A DNA stretch of 64,000 nt from a virus: the IMG/VR virus record IMGVR_UViG_3300005466_000025, positions 38,757 through 102,756 of that record. One strand, 5' to 3'. The notes beneath the pieces were generated by a model. The model worked only from the letters and a program-made list of their open reading frames with translations. It searched no databases and had not been told where the DNA came from. The position numbers and the translations under genes were made by a program. Positions 15,463-23,888 of the stretch are shown here, piece by piece; positions within the stretch are counted from its first letter, which is position 1, and each line of letters starts with the position of its first letter.

Positions 15463-15665
15463 GAGCAGAAGAGGAAATAAGACGGTTCTATAAGGATTAT
15501 GTCCTTAGATTCGCAAAGTCCAAGCTAACAGGAAAGGAAGTTGCGGCTCAACAATATTTTGGAGCCGCCGTAGCCTGTGGCAGAATTTTAGGTAAGGATA
15601 TGAAGAGAATTAAAAAGGATTTTGGGATAGCCGAGGATCACTATCGCAGAGAGGGACTGGATTAA
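15459..15665 (+). CDS. Small helical protein, 68 aa
   Basis: ATGA overlap start at 15459. It is basic and helical, with no recognised domain. It overlaps the convergent glycosyltransferase gene by 4 bases tail to tail, so it ends the rightward unit. Confidence 0.55.
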   Translation: MRAEEEIRRFYKDYVLRFAKSKLTGKEVAAQQYFGAAVACGRILGKDMKRIKKDFGIAEDHYRREGLD

Positions 15666-16219
15666 ACTCCGGTCCCTCTCTTTTCAAAGTACACCTTCAT
15701 ATTCTTGTCAAAATGCTCCTGCTCCCCGATTTGTTTCATGGTGAGTCCACCACCATTTAAATGATGGACAACGACAGTCTCAATGTGCGCCATGGCTATT
15801 TCACTTTCCCATAGGCGGTCATGTAGATCATCGTCCTCCCAATATCCGCCTTCAAACCTCTCATCGAAGAAATCCCCATATTTCTCATATATGTCCTCAT
15901 AAATGATTCTAGGGACGCAGAAGAATGACCGTGGAAGGGTATCCCGTGGATCAGGAATCACCCTGGGCGTAGTGATGGCATTATTAATTGCCAAATCCCG
16001 CAATGTGCCATTTGTAAGCCATGTATCATTATTTGCCACAATAATATGATCCCCGGATGCAAGTCTCATGCCTAAATTAACTGAGGCACCGTATCCCAAG
16101 CCGTCATTGGCTACAATAATTAATTCATCATGGCCCACAAGGGAGTTCACGCACTTTTTAAGCATGAAATCAACATCCTTCAATCCATACATGTGAGGCA
16201 CGACCACGCTAAGCTTCAT
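15662..16219 (-). CDS. Family-2 (GT-A) glycosyltransferase
   Basis: This 185-residue protein opens with LSVVVPHMYG and has IIVANNDTWLTNG (DxD-like NDT metal site) and GGYWEDDDLHDRL, all typical of GT2 enzymes that move a sugar from a nucleotide donor. It is shorter than most GT2s, so it may work on a simple acceptor. It is the last gene of the long leftward unit, downstream of an FkbM-type methyltransferase. Confidence 0.75.
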   Translation of the reverse strand: MKLSVVVPHMYGLKDVDFMLKKCVNSLVGHDELIIVANDGLGYGASVNLGMRLASGDHIIVANNDTWLTNGTLRDLAINNAITTPRVIPDPRDTLPRSFFCVPRIIYEDIYEKYGDFFDERFEGGYWEDDDLHDRLWESEIAMAHIETVVVHHLNGGGLTMKQIGEQEHFDKNMKVYFEKRGTGV

Positions 16220-16727
16220 TATTTTCCCCTAAAACATAAAAGTTTCCATCGGCAAATATGGCATATGGAGTAAATCCTAGCTTACGCAAATCTTCCTTTG
16301 CCTCCTTATAATCGTAATCAACAATCTTTGCCTTGAGATATTTTGTGTTTTTCGGCCATCTTCCGCCATTCTTGAAAATATTTTTTTCTTTTCCCCTAAC
16401 GTCAATTTTAATAAAATCTATTTTGGCCGTTTCGGCAATATTGTTGAATATTAGGGTGTCAAGGTCAAAATACCCCAAATCGAAGTATTTGTAGCAGATG
16501 TTATCATGATAAGCTAACAAACTTTTATCCATCAGAAAATTTGACCTATCACTTTCAAATGAGAGAATTTTGGCCTCAGGAAACATCATGGCGAACTGAA
16601 ATGAGGAGAATTTTGTTCTCACCCCCAGATCAACGATTAAATTGGGCTTAAAGTTTCTAGGGAGATTCCATTCACCCCGCCTGGAAACAATCTCGGCATC
16701 TGGCTTCATAAGTTTCTGTTCCTCCAA
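16209..16727 (-). CDS. FkbM-like SAM methyltransferase
   Basis: This 172-residue protein has LIVDLGVRTKFSS (SAM-binding motif I position), LSFESD (motif II acid) and IDFIKIDVRGKE, the FkbM-family pattern. That family O-methylates sugars or small molecules. Context (glycosyltransferases on both sides) suggests glycan methylation. It overlaps both neighbours. Confidence 0.65.
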   Translation of the reverse strand: MEEQKLMKPDAEIVSRRGEWNLPRNFKPNLIVDLGVRTKFSSFQFAMMFPEAKILSFESDRSNFLMDKSLLAYHDNICYKYFDLGYFDLDTLIFNNIAETAKIDFIKIDVRGKEKNIFKNGGRWPKNTKYLKAKIVDYDYKEAKEDLRKLGFTPYAIFADGNFYVLGENNEA

Positions 16728-17232
16728 CTAGAATTGTCGGCCCATCAAAGGCCGCTGGTTTTCCATCAACAAGTCTTTGTGTAAATGAGGCATCATCTGC
16801 CCCACATTTATTGCAGACGGCAGTAAGTTTGTCCACGCGATCAGCAAGAACCATCAGACGAGGAATTGAGCCAAAATCCTGCGTTGCAAAATCCTTGTCT
16901 AAACCACAAATAATTACTTTTTTATTATTTTCCAAACAGGCACCAATATATTCAATTATTAATTCATCAAAAAATTGTGCCTCATCAACTCCAACAACAT
17001 TTATATCTTCAGCGAATGCTGTCTCCCACAATGCATATGAATTTTCTAAATCATCAGCCTCAAGCTTACTTCCATTATGTGAGGTGACATATCCCCACTC
17101 ATATCTTGTATCAATTGCTGGTCGCACAAGCTTGACAGTTTTGCCAGCGATTTCTTCTCGCCTCAAGCGCCGCAATAACTCCTCAGTTTTACCTGAGAAC
17201 ATTGGTCCTGTGATTACTTCAAGTCTGGACAT
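16672..17232 (-). CDS. tdk: Thymidine kinase
   Basis: This 186-residue protein has the type-II thymidine kinase P-loop GPMFSGKT (8-15), the VDEAQF lid/Mg site, the TVAVCNKCG-like zinc pair (CNKC) and the second pair (CRDC) near the end. It phosphorylates thymidine (and deoxyuridine) with ATP for DNA synthesis. Its place inside a glycan-modification island is unusual. It complements ThyX and NrdJ at 42-45 kb. Confidence 0.9.
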   Translation of the reverse strand: MSRLEVITGPMFSGKTEELLRRLRREEIAGKTVKLVRPAIDTRYEWGYVTSHNGSKLEADDLENSYALWETAFAEDINVVGVDEAQFFDELIIEYIGACLENNKKVIICGLDKDFATQDFGSIPRLMVLADRVDKLTAVCNKCGADDASFTQRLVDGKPAAFDGPTILVGGTETYEARCRDCFQAG

Positions 17233-17528
17233 TCCATCTCCTCAACGTAGGTATTCAAGCGAATATATTCATTATTGTCCCGCTTGCTTTTTCTTTGCCT
17301 GCAATATTCCTTGAATGCCTCATGCGCCAATTCCTTTGCTTCCTCCATGGTTTCACAATATCCAAGAAAGCATCGATAATCTCCAAATACAGTATATTCT
17401 TCCCAGTTATCAACCAGACCCCAAAATTTATTTTGTTGAACTTCTTCTAGTTTCCAATAAAAATTTTGTGTCTTTCCCTCTACTGGACGACCGATCACAG
17501 GCTCAACCACAATTCTAATTTTGCTCAT
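17214..17528 (-). CDS. Small beta-alpha hypothetical protein, paralogue A
   Basis: This 104-residue protein has N-terminal strands (IRIVVEPVI...FYWKLEEV), then FLGYCETMEEAKELA and a long basic helix. It shares the layout 'VVEP...W-x-WK/LE...G-x-A/C-x-T/S-x-x-EA' with 17515 and 18376. The function is unknown. Confidence 0.6.
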   Translation of the reverse strand: MSKIRIVVEPVIGRPVEGKTQNFYWKLEEVQQNKFWGLVDNWEEYTVFGDYRCFLGYCETMEEAKELAHEAFKEYCRQRKSKRDNNEYIRLNTYVEEMECPDLK

Positions 17529-17847
17529 TTTCCGTCCATTCAGTCACATAATCCTTCTTGGAATAATTTTTTATTGATGTGTTTTGCTTGAGATATTTCT
17601 TGAACCACTTCTTGGTTCTCAATCCCTTATAGTATTCCTCAACTGCTTTTTGACCTGCTTCATGGGCTTCATCCTCTGATTTGGCGAAACCCCAGGCCCT
17701 AACAGGATAAACACTTATTTCCTTCCAGTATGCATTGGAATCAGAAAGATGAAATGTTTCAATCTTCCAGCTCCAAACACCCTGTTCAAGTGTGGGTTCA
17801 ACAACAACTCTTACATCTCCATTAGAAAATCCGCTCTGTGCTGTCAA
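17515..17847 (-). CDS. Small beta-alpha hypothetical protein, paralogue B
   Basis: This 110-residue protein has VRVVVEPTLEQGVWSWKIE followed by WGFAKSEDEAHEAG and a basic helical tail. It is clearly related to 17214 (adjacent, same layout). The two may act as a pair. It overlaps its neighbours by 14-26 bases. Confidence 0.6.
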   Translation of the reverse strand: MTAQSGFSNGDVRVVVEPTLEQGVWSWKIETFHLSDSNAYWKEISVYPVRAWGFAKSEDEAHEAGQKAVEEYYKGLRTKKWFKKYLKQNTSIKNYSKKDYVTEWTENEQN

Positions 17848-18379
17848 GATATATCACCCCTATTCCTGGTCCCCTTTCCCAATCATTGTGAGGATAAATT
17901 ATCTCAGAAAAATTATATTTATTTTTTATTTCATCCCAGAAAATACTTACTTCTGAATTGAATGGATAGTATGAAAGAATATCATGGAATGCAATGATGG
18001 AATTGTCGGACATTAATCTTGAGTACAGATAAAAATCCTTGGATACCTCATCGTATGAGTGTCCTCCATCAATGAACAGCCAATCAAGGGCCACAAAATT
18101 TTGTGCGGCCCACTTCCATGATTCATAATCCTGGCTTGGAGCCGTTCTATAAATGATTTCCGTATCATGATAAGTCTTCCAAGAATTATAATGCTCAGAA
18201 TTTATACGCTGTACATCAATGCTGGCGATCTTTGTGTCAGGCTGTGCATATTTCGCCCAATAAAATAATGTTCCACCCTCATGCGTCCCAATCTCCAACA
18301 CATTTTTGGGCTTTCTAAATTTATATAGTTCCAGAAGTTCAGCAAACTCCGGTGGATTCTGTGAGGTTGGTGGAATCAT
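17822..18379 (-). CDS. Class-I SAM methyltransferase
   Basis: This 185-residue protein has VLEIGTHEGGTLFYWA (SAM motif I), IASIDVQ (motif II) and LDWLFIDGGHSYDEVSKD (post-motif strand with His), matching the Methyltransf_24 / cephalosporin-hydroxylase-like group often found in sugar pathways. It is flanked by paralogues B and C of the small beta-alpha family. Confidence 0.7.
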   Translation of the reverse strand: MIPPTSQNPPEFAELLELYKFRKPKNVLEIGTHEGGTLFYWAKYAQPDTKIASIDVQRINSEHYNSWKTYHDTEIIYRTAPSQDYESWKWAAQNFVALDWLFIDGGHSYDEVSKDFYLYSRLMSDNSIIAFHDILSYYPFNSEVSIFWDEIKNKYNFSEIIYPHNDWERGPGIGVIYLDSTERIF

Positions 18380-18711
18380 AGATATTTAATCCATGTTTTC
18401 TTTTCTAACTCAATTTCTTTATCTATCATTTTCTTTTGTAGATTGCCGAAGTGCGTGGATTTTTCTATCGCCTCTTCCTTTGTTTTTGCATAGCCATGCG
18501 CCTTAATTTCTTCATCTCCGCCTTCATTGGCCCCAATATAAGGTTCACTTGTTATATAAACATACCAAACCCAAGATAGTTCGTATCCATCCCCTATGAC
18601 ATGAGGATTTCGTTTAGCTACTAACTTTACCCATTTCATATTTTCATATCCTTTGTGATTTGTCTCACTATATAAAGAAACACTAGGTATCCTACAAATC
18701 TTCTCATCCAA
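18376..18711 (-). CDS. Small beta-alpha hypothetical protein, paralogue C
   Basis: This 111-residue protein has VKLVAKRNP...LSWVWYVYIT, then AHGYAKTKEEAIEKS and a basic C-terminus. It is the third member of the family at 17214 and 17515. An in-frame Met at residue 25 is a possible alternative start. Confidence 0.55.
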   Translation of the reverse strand: MDEKICRIPSVSLYSETNHKGYENMKWVKLVAKRNPHVIGDGYELSWVWYVYITSEPYIGANEGGDEEIKAHGYAKTKEEAIEKSTHFGNLQKKMIDKEIELEKKTWIKYL

Positions 18712-19234
18712 TAAATTGTTTATTCATTTGAAAGAATGCAGTCAGACCGTAGTTGTATATTAAATCAAATTCCCTGGGCACATCCTTTCCACTAATTTCT
18801 ATCTGATAGTCATGCACCGCAAGAAAATCATGTGGTCCAAGAAACGGGGAGAATAATTCAACCTCCCTGGGCTTGTCCCCGTTGTCACAGAAGAGAACAA
18901 GCGGGAAGGGCGAGTCCTGTATGGTATGCTCAATTATTTTTTTATTATCAAAAATATTTATTTTTTTAAATCCCTCAATTTTATTTAATGGTTCCCCAAT
19001 ATCAAATGTTCTGAACCACTCAACATTTGTGCTGAGCCACTCGGAAAATGTTCCATCACCTGTCCCCAATTCTATGATTGCCCTGGGAACATACTTGCGA
19101 AGAAAATAACTCCATGCCTCAATATCTGTCTGATGTTGAGAGGCGAATTTAATTTCCTCCTTCCCACTTTCCAACTGAGTTTTTAGCTCGGCGGCTACCT
19201 CACTAGCATATTTATATTCCATGCACTCTTCCAT
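18704..19234 (-). CDS. Methyltransferase-like protein
   Basis: This 176-residue protein has IIELGTGDGTFSEWL (SAM motif I), FRTFDIGEP (motif II) and PLVLFCDNGDKPRE with FLAVHDYQIE, similar in plan to the 17822 protein. It is probably a class-I SAM methyltransferase for sugars or small molecules. It overlaps the genes on both sides. Confidence 0.65.
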   Translation of the reverse strand: MEECMEYKYASEVAAELKTQLESGKEEIKFASQHQTDIEAWSYFLRKYVPRAIIELGTGDGTFSEWLSTNVEWFRTFDIGEPLNKIEGFKKINIFDNKKIIEHTIQDSPFPLVLFCDNGDKPREVELFSPFLGPHDFLAVHDYQIEISGKDVPREFDLIYNYGLTAFFQMNKQFIG

Positions 19235-19743
19235 TTCTTGAAATATTTATTTTCTATGATCATATTTCTTCTGCCAAATTTAAACTCAAAGTTGGATTCA
19301 ATGTCAGGATTAACATCCTCCATGGGGTCCAGTCTCACATGATAGGGATCAATTGTCATGTACTGATGGTTCCACTGATCCTCCCCATAAACAATATCCT
19401 CCCAACGGCTTTTTACTTCAGGGAAATCCGTCCTGTTCACATAACTTCTTAGATACTTGGCGAGATACATTTGAAATTTATCGGCGCAGGTTACACTCTG
19501 GCCCTTAAACTCCTCAAAAATTATTCTCCAAACCTTATTGTCCTTGACGATCATTGTCTCATTGAGAAAAAATATTTCATCGTAGTCAGTCTTCTCAAAT
19601 GTTTCCTTGACTCCATCGATCTGCCAACCCCAATGGTTGGTTAGGATGATTGGATACTTTGTGTCAAGCGTCGGGAGAAGCTCCCCAAGCCATCTTGTAT
19701 CACCCTTAATGGGATGACTAATTGCTATTGCTTGTCTGATCAA
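19195..19743 (-). CDS. Glycosyltransferase-like protein
   Basis: This 182-residue protein has AIAISHPIKGD, YPIILTNHWGW and a DYDEIFFLNETMIV segment, resembling GT-A folds with a poorly conserved acidic site. Context in a glycosyltransferase island supports the call, but the catalytic DxD is not obvious. Confidence 0.5.
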   Translation of the reverse strand: MIRQAIAISHPIKGDTRWLGELLPTLDTKYPIILTNHWGWQIDGVKETFEKTDYDEIFFLNETMIVKDNKVWRIIFEEFKGQSVTCADKFQMYLAKYLRSYVNRTDFPEVKSRWEDIVYGEDQWNHQYMTIDPYHVRLDPMEDVNPDIESNFEFKFGRRNMIIENKYFKKWKSAWNINMLVR

Positions 19744-20158
19744 TGATCCTCCTAATTATTTCCGTTGTGGAGATGCCTCCTGTGTAGGGCAGGTAAACTA
19801 CTTTTATGTTACGCCAGTCCAGCCAAGCCTGATCTATTCCAAGCTGTCCCAGGTAGTCCCTGTTCTTCCAATCGTCCCCGATTGCAATGATCTGTGGTCT
19901 TACTCTATCAATTGTCAGACCTGAGTTGGCCCCTCCTATATTTCTTATCACACTGTTAACATATTTGCAGGACTGAAGCACGGCGAATCTTTCTTCGAAG
20001 GTGCAGATGGGCTGTCTTTTAAATTGCGCCACAAATTCATCGTCGTTCACCGCCACAACTAGGTGGTCCCCAAGCTTTCTTGCCTCCCTTAAAAAATTAA
20101 CGTGGCCCGTATGGAACAGATCAAATGTCCCGCCTGTATACACTTTAACTAGGTTCAT
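19718..20158 (-). CDS. Glycerol-3-phosphate/sugar-phosphate cytidylyltransferase (TagD-like)
   Basis: From ATG 20158 this is a 146-residue protein. It has YTGGTFDLFHTGHVNFL with the HxGH nucleotidyltransferase motif, and ISTTEIIRRI (the RTEGISTT-like motif). Size and motifs match TagD/GCT enzymes that make CDP-glycerol or a CDP-sugar alcohol from CTP. The product is probably a donor for a neighbouring transferase. Confidence 0.8.
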   Translation of the reverse strand: MNLVKVYTGGTFDLFHTGHVNFLREARKLGDHLVVAVNDDEFVAQFKRQPICTFEERFAVLQSCKYVNSVIRNIGGANSGLTIDRVRPQIIAIGDDWKNRDYLGQLGIDQAWLDWRNIKVVYLPYTGGISTTEIIRRIIDQTSNSN

Positions 20159-20870
20159 AAAATAATTCCAGGATTTCATTGGGGGCAGGATCGAAAACCA
20201 CATCCGCAAATTGACTAGGAACAACAGGGTGAAGATTGGGGTCACCTAGCGTCCATCCTGTCCAGATTTTTTCATACCATTCTGGTATCCACTCATGGTT
20301 ATGTTCCGATCCAGAAATTTTTTGTCTCATTTCCTCGTCCGATCTTACAAATGAAAAATGATGAAACTCTGCGCCAGTTGTCCACCCATTTCTTGCGTCA
20401 GTTAGGCGACTAAATTTAAATTGTTGGTTGGTTCTTATCGCCACCACCGGGTTGTCGGGCTGAGGATCGGGCTGAATTCTTAACCCCATTGTCTTCCAAT
20501 AGACGTGCATATTTGGTGCCCGGACAACATCCACATCATCCTTCAAGGATTTTAATAAAAAATATAATTCTTTTTCTTCCCAGAATTCATCTGTATCAAC
20601 AACTAGTGCCCACTCTATTCCTTGCATTTTCATGTGTGCAAGTCCATGGTTTCTTTGTTGATGATCCACTCCACTATTTATATAAACTAAATTGGCTCCC
20701 TCCTCCTCAACAATATCCATGGTCATATCATTGTTTCCTTCGCCACGCCATGGACGGTCGGAACACACAACATAATGTGGCAAGCCAAAACTTCTAAACT
20801 GCCTAATATTTGCAGCCATGAATCTCTCTGCCTTATATGCAACAGTTAGAACTCCAACTTTATTGTTCAA
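20145..20870 (-). CDS. Glycosyltransferase (GT-A, family-2/92-like)
   Basis: This 241-residue protein has GVLTVAYKAERFM, WALVVDTDEFW (DTDE metal site) and a GAEFHHFSF motif with conserved histidines. Such proteins transfer sugars in Golgi-like and capsule pathways. It overlaps the cytidylyltransferase gene, so the two products are probably used together. Confidence 0.7.
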   Translation of the reverse strand: MNNKVGVLTVAYKAERFMAANIRQFRSFGLPHYVVCSDRPWRGEGNNDMTMDIVEEEGANLVYINSGVDHQQRNHGLAHMKMQGIEWALVVDTDEFWEEKELYFLLKSLKDDVDVVRAPNMHVYWKTMGLRIQPDPQPDNPVVAIRTNQQFKFSRLTDARNGWTTGAEFHHFSFVRSDEEMRQKISGSEHNHEWIPEWYEKIWTGWTLGDPNLHPVVPSQFADVVFDPAPNEILELFYEPS

Positions 20871-21048
20871 GGATTCTCTCCCTCATTTTCTTTGGAAGAA
20901 GTTCAAGGGAATCACAGTCAGGACAAATCCATGGGCCTTCCTTGCCGTCTGTTGTCATAATAAGCAACAAATCCATGCCACATTCCGTGGACTGTTCGCC
21001 CTTCTTATAAGTTTTAGAAGTACATTTTCTTTTTTCTACTGCGTCCAT
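20860..21048 (-). CDS. Zinc-ribbon hypothetical protein, 62 aa
   Basis: It has four cysteines (C9, C23, C42, C45, the last two as CPDC) in a protein with a basic N-terminus and C-terminus. It is located between two glycosyltransferases. The function is unknown. Confidence 0.55.
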   Translation of the reverse strand: MDAVEKRKCTSKTYKKGEQSTECGMDLLLIMTTDGKEGPWICPDCDSLELLPKKMRERILEQ

Positions 21049-21830
21049 TTAGATTCATAGTAGTCCCTGTTTGAGAACTCTATAATTTCCTCCCTTTCTC
21101 CTTCGAAGTAGTCCTTGTGGGGCAGGGAAATTGCAATGTTTGATTTATCCAGGACAACATTGAACCCCTTAAGTTTTGCCTGCTGAGCAAAGTCCATGTT
21201 CTCATAGGCAATCCCCTTGTCTAGTTCCTCGTCCCATCTGACTCCCGCCTCAAGAATTTTTCTTGGAATGGCAGCCCAGTTGGCCTCCCAGTGTCCTGTC
21301 TCAACTGGAAGGATTTCATCCCCCAATACATAAAGCTGTGACACCCGCACATCCTCCCATGATAATCTCCTAGGTCTGGACGTAAAGGGTTCATTAAAGA
21401 TTGTGTAGTCACCCTCTAGATCAACAATTTTATTTGGGTATGGATCGCGGGAGATATGTGTGACCCCTGTTAGCAGGGAGTCCGGGAACAATTTGTTGGC
21501 GTCAATGAATCTCTGTAGCCCGTCCGGATGCAGATAAATATAATCCTGTAGGGATACAAGCATGTCAAAGCCTTTGTCCAGGACAAACTCAGCCACATTG
21601 TTATACATGGCGCACAGATTTCTTTTATTTCCCTCAGGAATTTCCCTCTGCATCCACTGGATAGGGAAGTCAACCCTGCTCTGTATCTCACCCCAGATTG
21701 GGTACCTATTAATAAATCTTTGGTCACTGACAACCCATACAAAATCCTTGAATGTCTGACGCATTAGGGATGCCTCTAGTACATCCAATCCCCCTGGTCT
21801 ATATGTGGGTGTAAAAACAACTATCTTCAA
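21036..21830 (-). CDS. Family-2 glycosyltransferase
   Basis: The chosen start is TTG 21830. GGAGG lies 8 nt upstream and the codon overlaps the stop of the HD gene (TTGA). The frame then begins KIVVFTPTYRPGG, the first strand of GT2 enzymes. MLVSLQDYIYL stands at the DxD position. About 264 residues. It probably decorates virion or cell-surface glycans. Confidence 0.75.
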   Translation of the reverse strand: MKIVVFTPTYRPGGLDVLEASLMRQTFKDFVWVVSDQRFINRYPIWGEIQSRVDFPIQWMQREIPEGNKRNLCAMYNNVAEFVLDKGFDMLVSLQDYIYLHPDGLQRFIDANKLFPDSLLTGVTHISRDPYPNKIVDLEGDYTIFNEPFTSRPRRLSWEDVRVSQLYVLGDEILPVETGHWEANWAAIPRKILEAGVRWDEELDKGIAYENMDFAQQAKLKGFNVVLDKSNIAISLPHKDYFEGEREEIIEFSNRDYYESKWTQ

Positions 21831-22396
21831 GCGAAATACCTCCATGCTTCTGAATCATATCCGTATAAGGTAGCGAAGGTCTTTAAAAATAAAATTTTTG
21901 ACTCCACAGGAGTAAGAGGGTTGATGGTATAGCTCAGCACAGGTTCCCCTTCATAATAATCAGGAGGTATGGAACCAAAGTCCCTCATCTCAGTGTGTCT
22001 TACAAGAAGATCAATCTCATGCACTTCCTCTGGCATTTCAAGGGGAATTCCAAACTTGGTGCAGATGGCACCCATAAGATGTTCCTCCACCTGTCGGTAG
22101 GATTCATACTGCGGCGTTGTCTTCAGCGGTGCTATGATATCCCCTATGTATGCCTCCGAGGCGTCATGCATGAGTGCCCATTTCTTTAATGGGTATGGAG
22201 CCTCCCATGAACAAATCACGGAGTGCTGTGCAACACTATAAAATTCCTTACACTGTCCACCATATCTGCACACATTTGACAGACCATGAGCGATATCCAA
22301 TATAGAAATATCATCGATGTTCGGGTCAAGCGGGTAGAATCTCTTGCCTGAGAAGGTACACATCGGCAAGATGGTGGCGGTTTCCATACCGTCCAT
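21827..22396 (-). CDS. HD-domain phosphohydrolase (YfbR/5'-nucleotidase-like), leaderless
   Basis: This 189-residue protein has the HD-family metal residues: QHSVICSW (first His), LMHDASEAYIGD (HD pair) and a later HTEMRDF. YfbR-type enzymes hydrolyse deoxynucleoside monophosphates, which could adjust dNTP pools. The ATG lies 7 nt downstream of a TGCTATACT extended -10 on the - strand and has no Shine-Dalgarno, so the mRNA should be leaderless. Confidence 0.75.
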   Translation of the reverse strand: MDGMETATILPMCTFSGKRFYPLDPNIDDISILDIAHGLSNVCRYGGQCKEFYSVAQHSVICSWEAPYPLKKWALMHDASEAYIGDIIAPLKTTPQYESYRQVEEHLMGAICTKFGIPLEMPEEVHEIDLLVRHTEMRDFGSIPPDYYEGEPVLSYTINPLTPVESKILFLKTFATLYGYDSEAWRYFA

Positions 22397-22403
22397 GCCC
22401 AGT

Positions 22404-22412
22404 AGTATAGCA
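22404..22412 (-). promoter_or_regulatory. Extended -10 promoter (leftward), leaderless start
   Basis: On the - strand it reads TGCTATACT; the hexamer occupies 22409-22404 and the start codon begins at 22396. Predicted +1 is 22397 or 22396. Confidence 0.65.
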
Positions 22413-22511
22413 TAAAGTTGAGGCGGGCCGACACACCGAAACGACCCGCCCCATTAGAAAGGGAGCAAAATGGTGGGGACGGATACCATTCTGCTTCTAC
22501 CTACCTCCTCG

Positions 22512-22724
22512 TTAGAGGAGGATTTTAACGGCCGTCTCCTTTGGACAGCCCTGTTCCAAAAATTTTTCTAATTGTCCGTGATAAACATCACTTTCAACCA
22601 GGGCATGAATGTCATCCAGAGGCCAGTCTGGACCCAATATCTTGACAAAATTGTCGAACTTATGCTTGTACAAATTTTCAACTTCTCTTGTTTTCTTATC
22701 GGTATCTATCGGTATAGATGACAT
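22512..22724 (-). CDS. Hypothetical protein, 70 aa
   Basis: A soluble acidic helical protein. A short hairpin (CCTCCTC/GAGGAGG, 22504-22521) overlaps its stop codon. No family is recognised. It separates the lysis cassette from the HD-domain gene. Confidence 0.55.
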   Translation of the reverse strand: MSSIPIDTDKKTREVENLYKHKFDNFVKILGPDWPLDDIHALVESDVYHGQLEKFLEQGCPKETAVKILL

Positions 22725-22744
22725 TCATGACCCCCTGTTGATTG

Positions 22745-23170
22745 TTAGCTTAGTCCAGCATTTCTAGCGGGGAACTCACCCTTAGTTGCGAGTCCTTCAA
22801 CGGCTCTAAATGCCGCCTGAAGGGCACCAATAAAGGCAGCTACTACAACAGCCTTACCTGCTTCATAATCCGGTGCGTCTGAAATTCCCTGCAATAGAAC
22901 AACAAATGCCGAGAGTCCAGCAATGACAAATGCGTCCAGATATGATGCAATGATGGGCTGGCTTGGAAATAGCCCTGCGAAAGATAGCTTAGGTATGAAT
23001 ACCTGAACTGCCTTAAGTGCGGCAACTCCCGAAGCAACTAGAGCAGCTACGGCTAGCGCCGAGAACTCCTTTAGATTTGTTGCTGACACTAGACCAGCAG
23101 CAAACGTTACAAAGGTGACAGCAAATGCCTTAAGGGCTGCTCGTCCCGCTTCATATAATAGTTTCTTCAA
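22745..23170 (-). CDS. Putative holin (multi-pass membrane protein)
   Basis: This 141-residue protein has three or four hydrophobic segments (about 12-30, 35-57, 75-93, 105-122) and a charged N-terminus. It lies directly after the lysin genes, the usual holin position. Ala/Val-rich composition is typical. It would permeabilise the cytoplasmic membrane. Confidence 0.6.
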   Translation of the reverse strand: MKKLLYEAGRAALKAFAVTFVTFAAGLVSATNLKEFSALAVAALVASGVAALKAVQVFIPKLSFAGLFPSQPIIASYLDAFVIAGLSAFVVLLQGISDAPDYEAGKAVVVAAFIGALQAAFRAVEGLATKGEFPARNAGLS

Positions 23171-23183
23171 CTTGTCCTCCTTT

Positions 23184-23888
23184 CTAACATTCTCTGCTTT
23201 TTAGCAGTGATAGGTACTTCGTTATAATAGCCGCATAATCCTTACCTTCGGCTGTATATAACCCTGAGGCTGGTTTTCCGGCCTCAAGCCATTGTCTCGC
23301 ATAAAATCTACCCACGTTGTGGGCGGCGAGGGCGGCGTCATTATCATTCAACGCCTCAATATTATTAGAGAGATACTCAGCGGCCCAGGGGATGGAATAG
23401 GCAGGATCAAATGCATCCTCATCCAATACCTCCGGGTGCCAGTAGGAATTTATCTGCGCCAATCCTCTGTCCCTTGGATCAACATACCCTACGGCTGCTG
23501 GATCAAAACCTGATTCCAGATTCAATTGCTTGCACAATAGCAAGGCTGGATTGCCGCTCTTGTGGGATTCCTCCCAAATTCTTTTCTTAAATAGTCTGCG
23601 GGCTGTTGTTGGCCCGATAACACCGTCCGCCTTCAGTCCTACACTTGCCTGGAATTCCTTGGTTCTATCCCTGGCAGCCGCCCCAAAGAATGGAGTTGTT
23701 GTATCCAATCCCTTGCCGAATCCCCTGTAGGCAAGCTCATTCTTAAGGGCCACCAATGCATATGCCTTGGGGGTATCGGGTTCCGCCTTGTCTTGATATC
23801 TGTACCATGAAGTCCAGGCTGCGCCCAAAGGTCCCTCATCTACCTGGACCAGACGTGCCACATTATGTCTTGCTTCGTCTTCTGACAT
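23184..23888 (-). CDS. Endolysin: peptidoglycan-binding plus lytic transglycosylase domain
   Basis: This 234-residue protein has an N-terminal PG_binding_1-like unit (DRTKEFQASVGLKADGVIG...), then an SLT-type catalytic domain with NLESGFDPAAVG (catalytic Glu), DRGLAQINSYWHP and a C-terminal helix set. It cleaves glycan strands. The ATG overlaps the stop of the NlpC/P60 gene, so the two muralytic enzymes are co-translated. Confidence 0.8.
   Translation of the reverse strand: MSEDEARHNVARLVQVDEGPLGAAWTSWYRYQDKAEPDTPKAYALVALKNELAYRGFGKGLDTTTPFFGAAARDRTKEFQASVGLKADGVIGPTTARRLFKKRIWEESHKSGNPALLLCKQLNLESGFDPAAVGYVDPRDRGLAQINSYWHPEVLDEDAFDPAYSIPWAAEYLSNNIEALNDNDAALAAHNVGRFYARQWLEAGKPASGLYTAEGKDYAAIITKYLSLLKSREC

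Noticed and set aside
22397-22511. GC-rich inverted repeats as a strong bidirectional terminator
   Set aside because: GGCGGG/CCCGCC and CCTCCTC/GAGGAGG hairpins exist, but neither has a T-run on the strand where it would be needed for the flanking genes.
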